Under the pieces are notes generated by a model that ran no database searches, had not been told where the DNA came from, and saw only the letters and a program-made list of their open reading frames with translations. Made by a program: the position numbers and the translations under genes. Positions 22,020 to 33,681 of a stretch of DNA of 64,000 bases are shown one piece after another. The DNA comes from Brachypodium distachyon. Taxonomy: Eukaryota > Streptophyta > Magnoliopsida > Poales > Poaceae. The stretch spans positions 25,247,584-25,311,583 of the forward strand of contig NC_016134.3 in NCBI RefSeq assembly GCF_000005505.3, given 5' to 3'. Position 1 is the first letter of the stretch; every line of letters starts with the position of its first letter.

Positions 22020-22650
22020 ATGAAATGGACTGTCAAGATCGAAGATGAAATCGCCTTCGCCCAGCCGGCGCATTGGAGCTCTCGCGACGAGTGGGAGCAC
22101 GACTTGCAGTTGATTTTCGAGCGCATCACCTTGCTACACTGCCAAGGGCTCTCCGGCGACCAGATAGCGCTTGGCTTCGTGTCATTCCAGATCGCCCCAC
22201 TCCAAGACCGCTCGCATCCAGCGTGATTGTACGTCGGCGTGGAGGACCGGACGCGGATCCGCTGTGGCTGCGGCATCGTGCCGGACCCCATCGCACCCCA
22301 GTCCCGGGTCCGGCGGCTTTGCGGCGGTAAGACAAACGTGGCCGCACTCCCCCCCGGCATGCAAGCTCTCCATGCCGACATGCCTGGGCTTGATGACATC
22401 TTGTCATCCCTCCCGGCCTGCAATGAGCTGGGACCAGTGTCGTGGGTGACAAACCCAGGCGCAAGAGTCAAACTCGCCCCAAGGCCAGACGAGCGCCTGG
22501 CCTGTGCTGGAAGGGCCACGCGACCCTCCCGCCCCGCGGGTGGCGCTCCCGTGTTCCGCTTGCCGATGCCGCGGGCCTCGTGGGGCTCCAAGCGTCCCGC
22601 AGGAAGGTTAGGCTCCTTTCCACCGCCTGCTTCTATCGGAGAACGGTCTC
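22020..22650 (+). pseudogene. Gypsy additional-ORF fragment (probably G2)
   Basis: Frame from 22020 includes HWSSRDEWEHDLQ and GLSGDQIALGF, then after a stop LYVGVEDRTRI. This resembles the middle of the extra ORF of grass Tat-type Gypsy elements as I recall it. It lies on the same strand as 19714-19906 and is probably its continuation after the inserted LTR fragment. It is truncated on the right by the G1 LTR. Confidence 0.45.
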
Positions 22651-23475
22651 CGGCACCGGGGATGCCGAGCACCCCCTTTTTGGTTCGGTGGAGGGCGAGA
22701 TGATCGCTCCGGCGATCGCTGGCGTGGCGATAGACACGAAGTGTAGACACAAGAGTTTTTACCCAGGTTCGGGCCACCCGGAGGTGTAATACCCTACGTC
22801 CTGCTTTGAGTTGTATTCACAAGTTTGAGTGCGTACAGATCACCCAGGGAGTTCCCGGGTTGGCTACCTAGGTGAACGCTGTGCTATTTTCTAATCACTC
22901 AGGTTGGAACCCTTTGACCGGTGGCATTGGTCCTTCTTTTATAGACAAGGGGATACCACAGGTGCCAATGCATGCAGCGTGACACGTTGCCTAGACGCAT
23001 GTCACAGCCACACAGAATACACTTTTGTTCGTTCATGCTGGACGCCATGCAGCGCCCGGTCCACTGTACATGGTAGAAAAAAATGGTTCTCAGGATAGTC
23101 GCCCTAGCCTTGCTAAGCAAGGCTAGGCCTGCTGATAAGACTCCTGTTGGTGCATTAAATGCACTGCGCCCGCCGTCTTGTCCTGTCTTCACTGTTCTGC
23201 GGGTCCCGCCTGCACACCCGGGCGCGGGTTGCTGGGGTGCACCCTCCCGGCTAGCGAACCTGCTAGTTGCCGGGAGGCATTCCTTCGGCTTCCCGGGACC
23301 GAGGTTCGCGGGAGCATCTTGTACTCGTCCCTTAGCTTTAACTGCGCCAACGGCCGTCTCCTTGAGGCAATCTTCCCGGACTTGCCGCTTCCCGGGTGGC
23401 CTTCCTGACAAGGCTTCATCACTGGCGACCCACGCGTCACGTATCAGTGGGACCCTGTGGGCCACTGGTACGACA
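22650..23475 (-). mobile_element. G1 3' LTR
   Basis: Starts TGTCGTACCAG at 23475 (minus strand), immediately after a polypurine tract CCCGGGGGCTAC. A TATAAAAG box lies on the minus strand near 22940. Closely similar to 40430-41127 for its 3' part. The exact inner edge near 22650 is uncertain because the two LTRs differ in their last bases. Confidence 0.8.
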
Positions 23476-23877
23476 GTAGCCCCCGGGAAGCTTCCAGCAA
23501 GTGCTGTCCTCGGTCGGTTGCCAGGCTACGCCCTATCCGACGCGTGGGTCCCACGGGGGAAACCCCCTGGCACCCGGCCTCGCGGGCCGCATTTATAGTA
23601 CCACTCCTCCGAGTGGAACGGTCAGACACACGATTTCGTGCCTTATCCCTCTTAAACACCAAAGAGTTAAGGCCACGTTGCCCACCCCCCTCTTAATCTC
23701 CGATTCTTTAGGGCTCTTTATTGCTGATTGTGGGGGTGTCCGTTGCAGTTTGCCAGCCCCGATAAATACCCAAGGCCGGCGGTGGGCACTCCCCATTGTC
23801 TCTCGCCCCTGCCATTGCCTCCTCCCGAGCTCTCGGTGCCCCAACTCTGACCAAATCTCCTCTCCACCTCCGCCGAT
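23476..23877 (+). other. Leader of the antisense extra ORF
   Basis: GC-rich sequence between the 3' LTR and the ATG of the extra ORF. No separate gene recognised. The ORF is open upstream of 23878, but MSSKGQNCPKGS is the start analogous to that in G2. Confidence 0.5.
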
Positions 23878-26757
23878 GTCTTCCAAGGGCCAGAACTGTC
23901 CCAAGGGGAGCACCAGCAAAGGGGAAAAGCATGAAAAGGCCGGCGAGAAGGAGCTGTCGGACAGAGCCTGGAAGGATGACGAAATGCGAGCTAAGTTCGC
24001 TTTCTTCTCCCCCAGGTACAACGGCGAGGGAGTTGACAAGCTGGTCTTGGCGCTGTACACCAAGCACAACGAGCACGGGCCAACGCGGGTCCTCCCCGTC
24101 GGCGCGAAGCGCGACGGGCACTACTTCCGGATCTTCGGGAGGTTCATCCTTGCCGGGTTCATGCTGCCGCACTCCTACTTACTTTCAGCCATCATGGAGA
24201 GCTACGGGCTCATCATGGCGCAGCTTCACCCCACATCGTTCTTCACATTGGCTGTTTTCCAACACCTCTGTGAAGCGTTCGTGGGGGTGATGCCGTCGGT
24301 GGCGCTATTCCGCCTCTACGACTACCCGAGGGTGGAGAAGAAGGCTCCTCTGTCCTCGGGGGTAGTGTTCCGATTCCGCGACAGGATCAAATTGGAATTC
24401 ATCGAGCTGGGGAAGAAAAATATCGAGCACGAATGGCATCGCGACTGGTGCTGGGTACGCACCGACGAGCTCCAGGAGTTCCACGAGGAGCCCCTCGGGC
24501 CTCCAAAGGGCTCTGACGACTGGGCGCTCCGCGACCAGAAGGACGAGGCTCCGTGAGGCTGGGCTCACGGACACGGATGTGCTAGTGGAGGACGACGAGG
24601 AAGATGACGTCCCCCTGGTGAGGCGGTCCGTGGCGGAGCGGGCGGGCAGGCGGGAGGCCAGCCCGCAGCTCCAGCAGCCTCACGGCGACGCGGGAGCTGG
24701 GGCCTCCGGCGGCAGTGGCGCGGCTGCAGTAGCCGCCCCGACCACCCCGGCGACTCTGAAAGCTCCCCCCATGCGAAGCAGCCCTTCGGCGAGGAGCATC
24801 CTGTCGGACAGGGTCCTCAAGCTCAAACCGGTGGGGTAAGTCCAATGTTGTCCAGAACAGCTTTGGCTTCATGAAATTATTCTGTGCCTGACTAATTTGT
24901 TCCTGTGCCTTTCTGTTCGTCGAGGAAGAGGGGGCAGACCAGCGTGTCGCCGGCAGCCCCATCCAAGAAGCCTCGCCCGGCATCGGGCGGCGGAGACCAA
25001 GACGCTGCGGACGCCGCGGTTGTGGTGACGGCGGCGGCAGCTGGGGGGTCCCCGATTTGAGTTCGCAGAGCACCGGCCCAGCGGCAGGTACGTGCAAGTT
25101 TGAACACTTCCTTTACCTATTCGCGCCAATCTCCATGCTTGACGCAGGTGCCGTTCGTGCAGCTGCCGGAGGGGTTCCGGTTGTGGCCGCGCCTACAGAT
25201 GTGCCGGTAATCGACCTCACTGGCGAGGTCGACGACGATGCTCCGATGGAGGTTGCCACCATCGGAGCCCTTCAGCAATCGATGACGGCGCCTGCCGGGG
25301 CCGCGACTGCTGCCACAGGTGACACCACGCAGGAGGCGCCGTCTGAGGCGGGCGACACAGAGCAGCCTCCGCAAGCCGGGGTGGGCTGCGGAGCCCTGGT
25401 GAAGCCCCCGAGCCCCCAGCTCGCCCCTTCGGACGAGTAGGGAGCAGCGGAGCTCGGCCAGGCCGGGGGCGCGCGGTCAAATCCCGATGTGCCCTCGGGA
25501 TCACAGACGGTCGCGGCGGGGTCCTCCTCCTCCGCCGGAGCCGCCTTTAGCCCGGGAGCAGGGGAGCTCGCCGGGCGAACTTGGGGTTGGATCACCTTCG
25601 ACCCTAGCGTGTTCCAGCAGGGGCACCAAGTGATCGACAACATCCAGCAGCAGCAGCAGATGTTCAACGATTTCTTCAACGACGCGTAGCAGCACCAAGC
25701 CCGCGTAGTGGCGGAACTGGGCGCAGCGCGACGGGAGGCGGAGGAGTAGCGCACCGAGCTGCAACGGCTTCGGGAGGAGCTCCGGCAGGCGCGGCAAGCC
25801 GGGGCAGCGCCTGCTGTGCAAGGGGTGCCGAACGCGCAGGTCCTCCAGCAGTTGTGGGACCTCCAGCAAGAGCATCAGCGGGAGCTCGAGCTGGTGAAAG
25901 CCACACACGCCAAGAGCGAGGAGGAGCACCAGGCGGCTCTGGACTCGTTCCAAGGGCGTCTCCGGGAGAAGACGGACTTACTGTCCGGTTACTCCCTGGA
26001 GATCCAGCGCCTCCACCGCGGGGTTGGAGAGCGGGAGACGGAGCTGCAGGAGAAGGAGCTGCAGGACCAGGACGCTCCCGGGAGCGCGAGCTTGCAGGGC
26101 AGCTCAAGGCCGTCCAAGATGCCAGCTCGTCCCTTCAGGGCGAGCTCGACATGGCGCGGCAGGAACTCCGACTGATTGACGACGACAACACCAAGAAGGC
26201 GTCGGAGATCGGTAGGCTGAAGTACGAGTGCCGCGAGCACAAGCTACAGGCCCAGGAGGCTCGCGGTGCGTGCTCCGAGCTGCGGGCCCGCAGGAAGGGG
26301 AGGTGGCCAGGCTGAAGAAGCTGGCCGACTCGGCAGTGGAGGCGTTGCTGGGGTTCGACATCCCTGTGGCTTCCTTCGATGGGGCAGACATGGGGAGCTT
26401 CACTTCGTTCTTCGCAGACTTCGTTGGCCGTCTCAGCAGCCTACAGAACTGTGTCACGGCCTTCGGGGACCGGCAAGTCAGCCTTGCGGCCGAGCAGGTC
26501 GCCGGGCAGATTCTCACCTGGGTGCACTCCGCCCACCCTGACTTCCCGTTCGAGTCGGTCTTCAACGCCTGGTCGGACAAGGAAGAGGGCAAGACCCACC
26601 GGGAGGCAGTACAGGGCGTCGTGGATGAGATGGTGGGGCGGATGCAGGGCAAGGTTGACGAAGACGAAGCCGCTGCTGAGGAGGTTGCTGGAGAAGCCCC
26701 CGATGCCGAGGATGCCCCTGACATCGACGCAGCTGCCCCGGGAGCACCTCCCGCGTA
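23878..26757 (+). pseudogene. G1 antisense additional ORF (Transposase_28/'putative gypsy type transposon' type), decayed
   Basis: The intact N-terminal part, 23878-24556 (about 226 codons), has a basic leader, KFAFFSPRYNGEGVDKL, then hydrophobic RFILAGFMLPHSYLLSAIME and FFTLAVFQHLCEAFVGV, like the plant 'putative gypsy type transposon' domain (PF04195). An acidic stretch and an Ala/Pro-rich region (25057-25440, with VPVIDLTGEVDDD, a SUMO-interaction-like core) follow, then a long coiled coil (25700-26330, heptads rich in Glu/Gln/Leu) and a helical C-terminus ending at 26757. There are several stops and frame changes (24556, 25438, 25689, 25749, near 26090 and 26270); the 24840-24925 gap has GT/AG-like edges. 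Known Tat elements carry such ORFs antisense to gag-pol; their function is unknown. Confidence 0.65.
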
Positions 26758-28149
26758 GTTTCCTTCCTTCCTTTTTTGTTTTCCTCCAAGTGGCGCGTGG
26801 CGCCTTAGAACTTTTCTATGTTAGCTTCCCCTTGTCATTATCAGTGTCACTTGTCAACTTGTTTTGCCCAAGCTTCAATGTATATCCAATGCTACTTTTA
26901 CTTGCTTCTTTTCCCAAGACTAGCTTGCCGAGGAGGGGCTCTGTCCTTCTCATGTTTTAGCCTTGCGTACTCGAGGACTCGCCAACCACATGCTTGACAA
27001 GACTAAGGACCCGGCACGGACCCGCGGTCCCGACCTAGGACCAAACAGCAGCGGCTAGTCACTCCGCCTGCGGGTTAACTGCCCCAGCGCGCACGCCTCC
27101 GGGACGGACCCGCGAGACACGTGTGGGGGGCGTCCTCACCCCGCAAGCGTCCTTCCTACGCTCCGGCAACACAGGCACCGAGCTTACCCCAGCAAAGCAG
27201 TGTTACTAAATGGAAAAAAACCAAGGACCCAGGATGAGATACTTAGCTTCCCGTTCTTTTTGGACTTATTGCACCTTGTTGAGAGCCGTGGCAAGGATGC
27301 GGTGGCAGTGCACCCTCCAGCAGCACCTTCGGAGCCGCGGAGGCATGCACCACCATCGCGTCTGTACGACACCTCTCGCTTGTCTCATCGCCATTTCTGG
27401 TGTCGTTTCGTAAGAGATGTGGCAGGGCTGCGATGGTGGGAACGCCCTCAACGACAAGCGCAGAGGGATGCACCACCATCGCCTCTCTGCGACATCTCTT
27501 GCCTTCTTGCCCATTGCTGGTGTTGCCCTTGCCCTGGTCTCCTTAAATATTCAAAGCACTGCTCTTCCCTCCACACGCCCGGGACCACCAGTCGCCGCGT
27601 GGAGGCACTGGCCCTGTCTCAGTTTCCTGCATCAAGCTTCAAAGTAATTGCCATATATGTACAACTTACTCGCAAGACGACGACACCCGTGATCACCCCA
27701 CGAGAATCACAGTGTGCCTTCGCCTTATCTCTATCCTGCATGTCAGATTCCTGCAGTGCCCAAGCTACATAGCAATTTTTTTTCGAAATGTACGAAAAAC
27801 AGTATATACTGGATAATCTCATGCCTCCCAGCCCCCGGGCACAGAAGAGTCGACCTCAAACCTCGCTGTGAGCATCTTTACATTTCCACGGAGCCTCGCT
27901 GGCACGTAGCACGTCGCGGACGGGTCCGGCAACTGCTAGGCCTCGTTCCGGGGCGTCCCAGCAACGAGCTTGGTTTTCGGGGTACCGGCAGCCCCCTTCT
28001 CACAGCCAAGGATGAGGAGACAATTCTGTGCACCTAGAGCAGGAGACAGAAGCATTCACAAACAGCAAGCCACAATATTTACCAATGCAACACTTATCTT
28101 TATTCAACTTTGTGCTAGCGGATTACAATTGGGCCTTGCCCTGCTACAC
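26758..28149. other. G1 region between extra ORF and pol; no gene recognised
   Basis: Includes the 3' end of the extra ORF transcript and, at 27340-27530, two imperfect copies of a unit starting GCACCACCATCGC, about 125 bases apart. Open frames here are short and on both strands. Likely untranslated or spacer sequence. Confidence 0.5.
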
Positions 28150-31100
28150 TAGCTGAAAGAGGCACGCTGCCGCAGCGTCATCCGTGGGTAAGGCGCCACC
28201 GTTTCGTGGTAAAACTTGCGTAGGTCCTCAATGTTCCAACTATTGGGCACTGGCAAGCCTTCTTCGGTTTCTAACCGGACAGCCCCAGGTCTGGTCACCT
28301 ACACTACCCGGAAAGGGCCTTCCCAGATTGGAATCAACTTGTTCGCGGCCTTCGTTCCTTGTATCCGGTGCAGGACGAGGTCTCCAACCTCGAGCCCCCG
28401 GGGATGGACTATTTTGTCGTGATAACAACGGAGTCCCTGCTGGTAGTTTGCAGCTCGTACAGCAGCCCGGCATCGAATCTCCTCGATGAAGGTAAGGTCA
28501 TCAGTCCTCTGCGCGTGTTGGCTCTTGTCGCCGTACGCGCGTACCCGAGGTGACCCATACTTGAGCTCGAGGGGCAGCAAAGCTTCTGCCCCGTAGACAA
28601 GGGTAAATGGTGTTTGACCCGTTGCCCGACTCGGTGTGGTCCGCAGTGACCACAGCACGGGCTGGAGTTCTTCAATCCAGTGTTTCCCGTGGCCTTTGAG
28701 CTTGTCAAAGGTTCTTGTCTTGAGCCCCCGCAGCACTTCTGCTTTGGCTCGCTCAACTTGCCCATTCCGCCTCGGATGAGCAACAGAGGTGAAGTGAATC
28801 TTACTGCCCATGTTCTCGCAGTAAGCTTGAACCGCACTAGTGAATTGCGTGCCGTTATCGGTGATGATGCCATTAGGCACACCAAACCGGCACACAATGC
28901 CCTTGAAGAACTTGATGGCTGCCTTCGCCGTGACGGCTTGGACAAGATCCACCTCGATCCACTTCGAGAACTTTTCGATGGTCACGAGCAGGTACTCGTA
29001 GCCGCCTACTGCTCTCGGCAGCTTGTCGACGATGTCTAGCCCCCAGACCGCGAACGGCCACAAGGACGGGATGACTTGCAGGGCTTGTGCTGATTGGTTG
29101 CTCTTCTTGGCATGAAACTGGCATGCTTGACAGGTCTTGACTAATTGCTCGGCATCGGCTAGTGCTGTCGGCCAGTAGAAGCCGTGCCGGAACGCTTTCC
29201 CAGCTAGTGCCCTGGAGGCCACATGGTGTGAGCATGTGCCTCGGTGTATATCTTCCAACAACGCACGCCCATCCTCTTGGGGCACGAAGAGGAGCATGAC
29301 TCCGTTAGGACTCCTCCGGTAGAGTTCTTCGTCCACCAGGGCGTACATTTTAGCTTGTCGGGCTACTCGCTCCGCAGCAACGTCTTCCTCCGGGAGAGTC
29401 CCGTCCTTGAGGTAGCGAATAATATCCGTCCCCCAGGGTGGTGGCTCTCGGCTAGTATATGCCACCAATTTGGCGGCGTAGTCTCCTGCAGCTGCAGGGT
29501 CACCTTGAGTTGCTGGAGGGGCTTCCCCGGCAACTGCCTTGGGGTCGACAGAGGGCTTCGACTGCCTCTGCACGAACACCCCAAGAGGCACCTTGCTGCG
29601 TTCCGCTGCCCACTTGGACAGTTCATCTGCAACAAAGTTTTCCTTACGCTTTACGTGCTCAAATCGAAGTTCTTTGAACTTGGACTCCAATTTTCGCACT
29701 TCCTCCACGTACGCTGCCATCTGGGGGCAGTCGTAGTCCTTATTTACCTGGTTGATCATGAGTTGGGAGTCCCCGTGAACAACCAGGTGCTTGATGTCAA
29801 GGGCAATCGTCGCGCGCAGGCCGGCAAGCAGTCCCTCGTACTTTCCTCTGTTGTTGGTGGAGTTGGCGAAGACAAGTTGTATTACGAACTTGAGTTGGTC
29901 TCCAGTGGGCGACTCGATCACCACTCCGGCACCGGCGCCCTGCAAGCAGAAGGCGTCGTCGAAGTACATGATCCAGTACCCTTCGTCCAATGTGCCGGGA
30001 AGGCTCGCTTCTGGCTCTACTTCCTCTATGCTTGTTGACGTCCACTCCGTGACGAAGTCAGCGAGAGCGGTGCTCTTGATGCTCTTGGTGTTGGCGAAAC
30101 GCAGCCCGAACTCCGCCAGCTCCATCCTCCATTCGGCCACCCTCCCGGTGGCTTCACGGTTGGTGAGGGCCCTCTCTAGGTAGAACCCCGACACCACCGT
30201 GATGCCCGACACCAGCGTGGGCTGTCCCTCGGATCCAGGGGCAGAGGAGGTAGCCGAAAGTTCGTTCGGCTCGCCGGGAGCCCCTGGCCCTTCTGTCCCA
30301 GCCCCCGGGACTTGCTCTTCCCTCTCGGCGACGAGCACGGAGCTAACTACCTGGTCCACGCTGCTAGGTACAGCAGCGACCGCTCGCCCGGTTTGGGGGC
30401 GACGAGGACTGGCGGCGACTTCAGGTACCTCTTCAAGTCCTAGAACGCCGCTTCCGCCTCGGGAGTCCAATTGATTGGACCGTTCTTCTTCATCACCTTG
30501 AAGAAAGGCAGGGCTCGCTCGCCCATCCTTGAGATGAAACGCCCGAGTGCCGCAACGCACCCGTTGAGGCACTGGACGTCTCTAACCTTGCGGCGTGCCT
30601 TCATCTTTTCGATCGCTTCGATCTTTTGTGGGTTGGCTTCGATTCCCTTGTGAGAGACCAAGAAGCCTAGCAAGTGTCCCGAATCCACGCCGAACGTGCA
30701 CTTCTCTGGATTAAGCTTGAGCTTGATCCTGCGGAGGTTGTCAAATGTCTTCGGCAGGTCGCCGATGAGCGAGTCCCCACGCCGCGACTTGACGACGATA
30801 TCATCCATGTAGGCCTCGATGTTCCTGCCTAGCCGGGGCCCCAGACACTCGCACAGGGCGTGTTGAAATGTCGAGCCCGCATTCTTCAACCCGAAAGGCA
30901 TGCATGCGTAACAGTAGCAGCCAACCGGTGTGATAAACGCTGTTTTCTCCTCGTCTTCGACTGCCATCTTGATCTGATGGTAGGCGGAGAAGGCTTCCAG
31001 AAAGCACAAAGACTCACAACCCGTTGTGCAATCTACTATTTGATCGATACGGGGTACAGGGAAGGGGTCCTTTGGACATGCACGGTTAAGATCAGTAAAA

Positions 31101-31437
31101 TCTACACACATGCGCAATTTATTTCTAGCTTTAGGGACTACAACAGGGTTTGCTAATCAAGTGGAATACAACACTTCCCTGATCGCCCCGGCGTTCTTGA
31201 GCTTTTCCACATCCTGTTGGATGAAGTCCTTGCGTTCTTGTGCTTGCCGGCGAACCTTCTGCTTGACGGGCCGCGCGTCCGGCTGCACCGCCAGGCGATG
31301 CTCGATCACCTCCCTAGGGACTCCGGGAAGATCTGACGGCTCCCAACTGAACACGTCAGAGTTCTCCTGGAGGAAGGCGACGAGGGCGCTTTCCTGTTTG
31401 TCGCCGAGGCTCGCACCGATGGAGACGTGCGTGCCTC
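28150..31437 (-). pseudogene. G1 Gypsy pol: RT, RNase H, integrase
   Basis: Reading leftward: RT with LRMCVDFTDLNRACPKD, FGLKNAGSTFQ and the catalytic AYMDDIVVKS (about 31117-30600); an RNase H with MYFDDAFCLQGAG and VVHGDSQLMINQV (about 30000-29700); an integrase with HHCC zinc finger (HHVASRALAGKAFRHGF, CQACQFH) and DDE residues in WGLDIVDK, ITDNGTQF and NGQVERAK (about 29250-28700). The C-terminal part ends near 28150. Damage: TGA in place of a Trp codon near 31156, TAG near 30439 in 'AF-DLK', a frame change between RT and RNase H, and TAG near 28299 just after GPFRVV. The integrase ORF of about 750 codons is otherwise open. Confidence 0.88.
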
Positions 31438-31439
31438 AT

Positions 31440-33681
31440 TGTCAGCATGCAGGGGCACCTGCTTCAAGCCGTACAAGGAACGGTTCAGGCGGCAGACATG
31501 GTCGGGCCGGGAGTCGTCGATGAACCCAGTGGTTTGCATGCAGTAGACAACTTCATTAAGTGTGCCACGGAGGAACATGTCCTTGATGTCAAGTTGGTGG
31601 ATGCACCAGTTGAGGGAGAGCGCGATGGCCTGGATGACACGAATGGTTGCCAGCTTGACAACCGGGCTGAAGGTCTCATCGAAGTCGACTCCCTGTTCTT
31701 GAGAGAAACCGCGAAGCACCCAACGTGCTTTGTAGCGGTCAAGGGTGCCGTCTGGCTGAAGCTTGTGACGGAAGATCCACTTGCCGGAGATGATGTTCGC
31801 ATTGGGTGGAGGGCGCACCAGGTCCCAAGTGTTGTTGGCGATGAGCGCTTTGTACTCTGCTGTCATAGCGTCAAGCCAGTTCGGGTCTTTGAGAGCACCT
31901 CAAACAGACTTGGGGACAGGCAAGCACGATCCGAGGGCGACGGCGTGGAACATGAGGCGGTCAGGTGGTGCGATCACCTTGCCGGCACGCCGCCTTGTCA
32001 GTGGTCCAACATAGGCCGGAGGAGCTGGAGCAGGTGTGGAAGGAGGCCCAGCCGGAGGGGGCCCAGCCAGAGGTGCAGACCCTGCTAGAAGGTGCGATCC
32101 AGGAGGGTTGTGGACAGCCGAGGTGACTTCAGTGGCGGCTGGGGCAGTCTGTACTGCTGGGGCAGTAGTTGGGGCGCCATTGTCCTGTAAAAAAGTCATA
32201 TGAAGAAGGACAGACAGTTTCCGTTTAGGCAAACGGGAAGTTAGATTCATCGAACACCACATGTCTTGAGATGATAATGCGACGAGTGGCGATGTCCATG
32301 CATCGATAGCCTTTATGGTTGGATGTATAGCCTAGGAAGAGGCACGGGGCAGAACGGGGCGAAAGTTTGTGTGGCATGGTGGAGGCTATGTTAGGATAAC
32401 AAAGACAACCAAAGATGCGTAAGTGAGAGTATTCTGGAGTGATATGAAAGAGAGCAATGAAAGGACATGGTGCCATGATGGTTTTGGTGGGAAGACGATT
32501 TAAGAGATAGTTGGCAGCATGAAGAGCTTCGACCCAGAAACGAGGTGGCATGCTAGCTTGGAATAAGAGGGTGCGAAAGATATCATTAACAGTTCGAATA
32601 ATGCGTTCAGCTTTACCATTTTGTGGTGAAGTGTAGGGCAGGAAAAACGTAGGTGGATGCCATGCGTGGAGGCAAAGCTGTGGAGATGACGATTATCGAA
32701 CTCGCGACCATTGTCACACTGTATGGCCTATAGAGGCAGCGCAAACTGAGTGGAGACGTAAGCACGAAAGGAAGATAATATACTGAAAGTTTCAGATTTA
32801 AGACGTAAAGGAAAGGTCCATAGATAATGTGTGAAGTCATCAAGTATAACAAGAAAATACTTATAACCAGAAATACTAGGAACAGGGGATGTCCAAAGGT
32901 CACAGTGAACAAGTTCAAAAGGACGAGAAGTATAACTAGATGAATTAACAAACGGCAGCCGTACATGATGACCGAGTTGACACGCATGACATAAAATGGG
33001 ATCTTTTATTTTTGTATGACGTGGAAAAATAGAAGACGAAGTGAGGCGCCGGAATGCATCATGACCAGGATGACCAAGACGATGATGCCACAAGGTGGAG
33101 TCATCGGAGGCAGCAAGGAAGGCATGATGTGCAGCCATGTAAGGGTACAGGTCCCCGGTGCTAGTGCATCTGATGATCTCTCTCTTGGTTGGAAGGTCCT
33201 TCACAGAGAAACCAAGAGGGTCAAACTCGACAGACACTAAATTTTTGATAATACGAGGAGTAACTAAGACATTTTTCAAATAAATAGGACGATCGAAATC
33301 TGAAGGAAGAGAGGTGTGGCCGGTTGTGGTGACGGGAAGCGAGGAACCGTCACCCACAATGACATGCCGAAATTTAGGGTGTGGAGAAAGGGATGTAAGT
33401 ATACCAGCATCGGCGGACATGTGTGCTGTGGCACCCATATCCATGTACCAGCCAGTGGAAGGAGGCTGAAGGTTCATGGTGTTTAAGTGGTTGACGAGGG
33501 CTGTCGTATCCCAAGATGGAGCGGTGGGGGTGCTGCTGGACGGAGGAGTGCAGTAGCCGTACGCCATGTTGGGGTAGAAGGCAGGCTGGGACTGAGGCAT
33601 CGCCATGTAGCTGTGTGCCGCTTGAGGACGAGGAGGGATGCCAGGGCGTGGACCGAGAATGCTGGGGGTGCCGCCCCCTTG
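31440..33681 (-). pseudogene. C1 Copia pol: protease region, integrase, partial RT
   Basis: Protease-like WYMDMGATAHMSAD near 33440; integrase zinc finger LWHHRLGHPGHDA and CHACQLGHH; integrase core HCDLWTSPVPS and LVILDDFTHYLWTFPL; further PPRFWVEALHAANYLLNRLP near 32550. RT opens GKWIFRHKLQPDG and has DFDETFSPVVK before the break. Frame changes occur near 32720-32750 and 31900-32230, and a His-type residue variation is possible at the protease (DMGA for DSGA). Not functional. Confidence 0.85.

Noticed and set aside
22016..22777. 253-codon minus-strand frame
   Set aside because: It spans the junction of the extra-ORF fragment and the G1 LTR, so it cannot be one gene.
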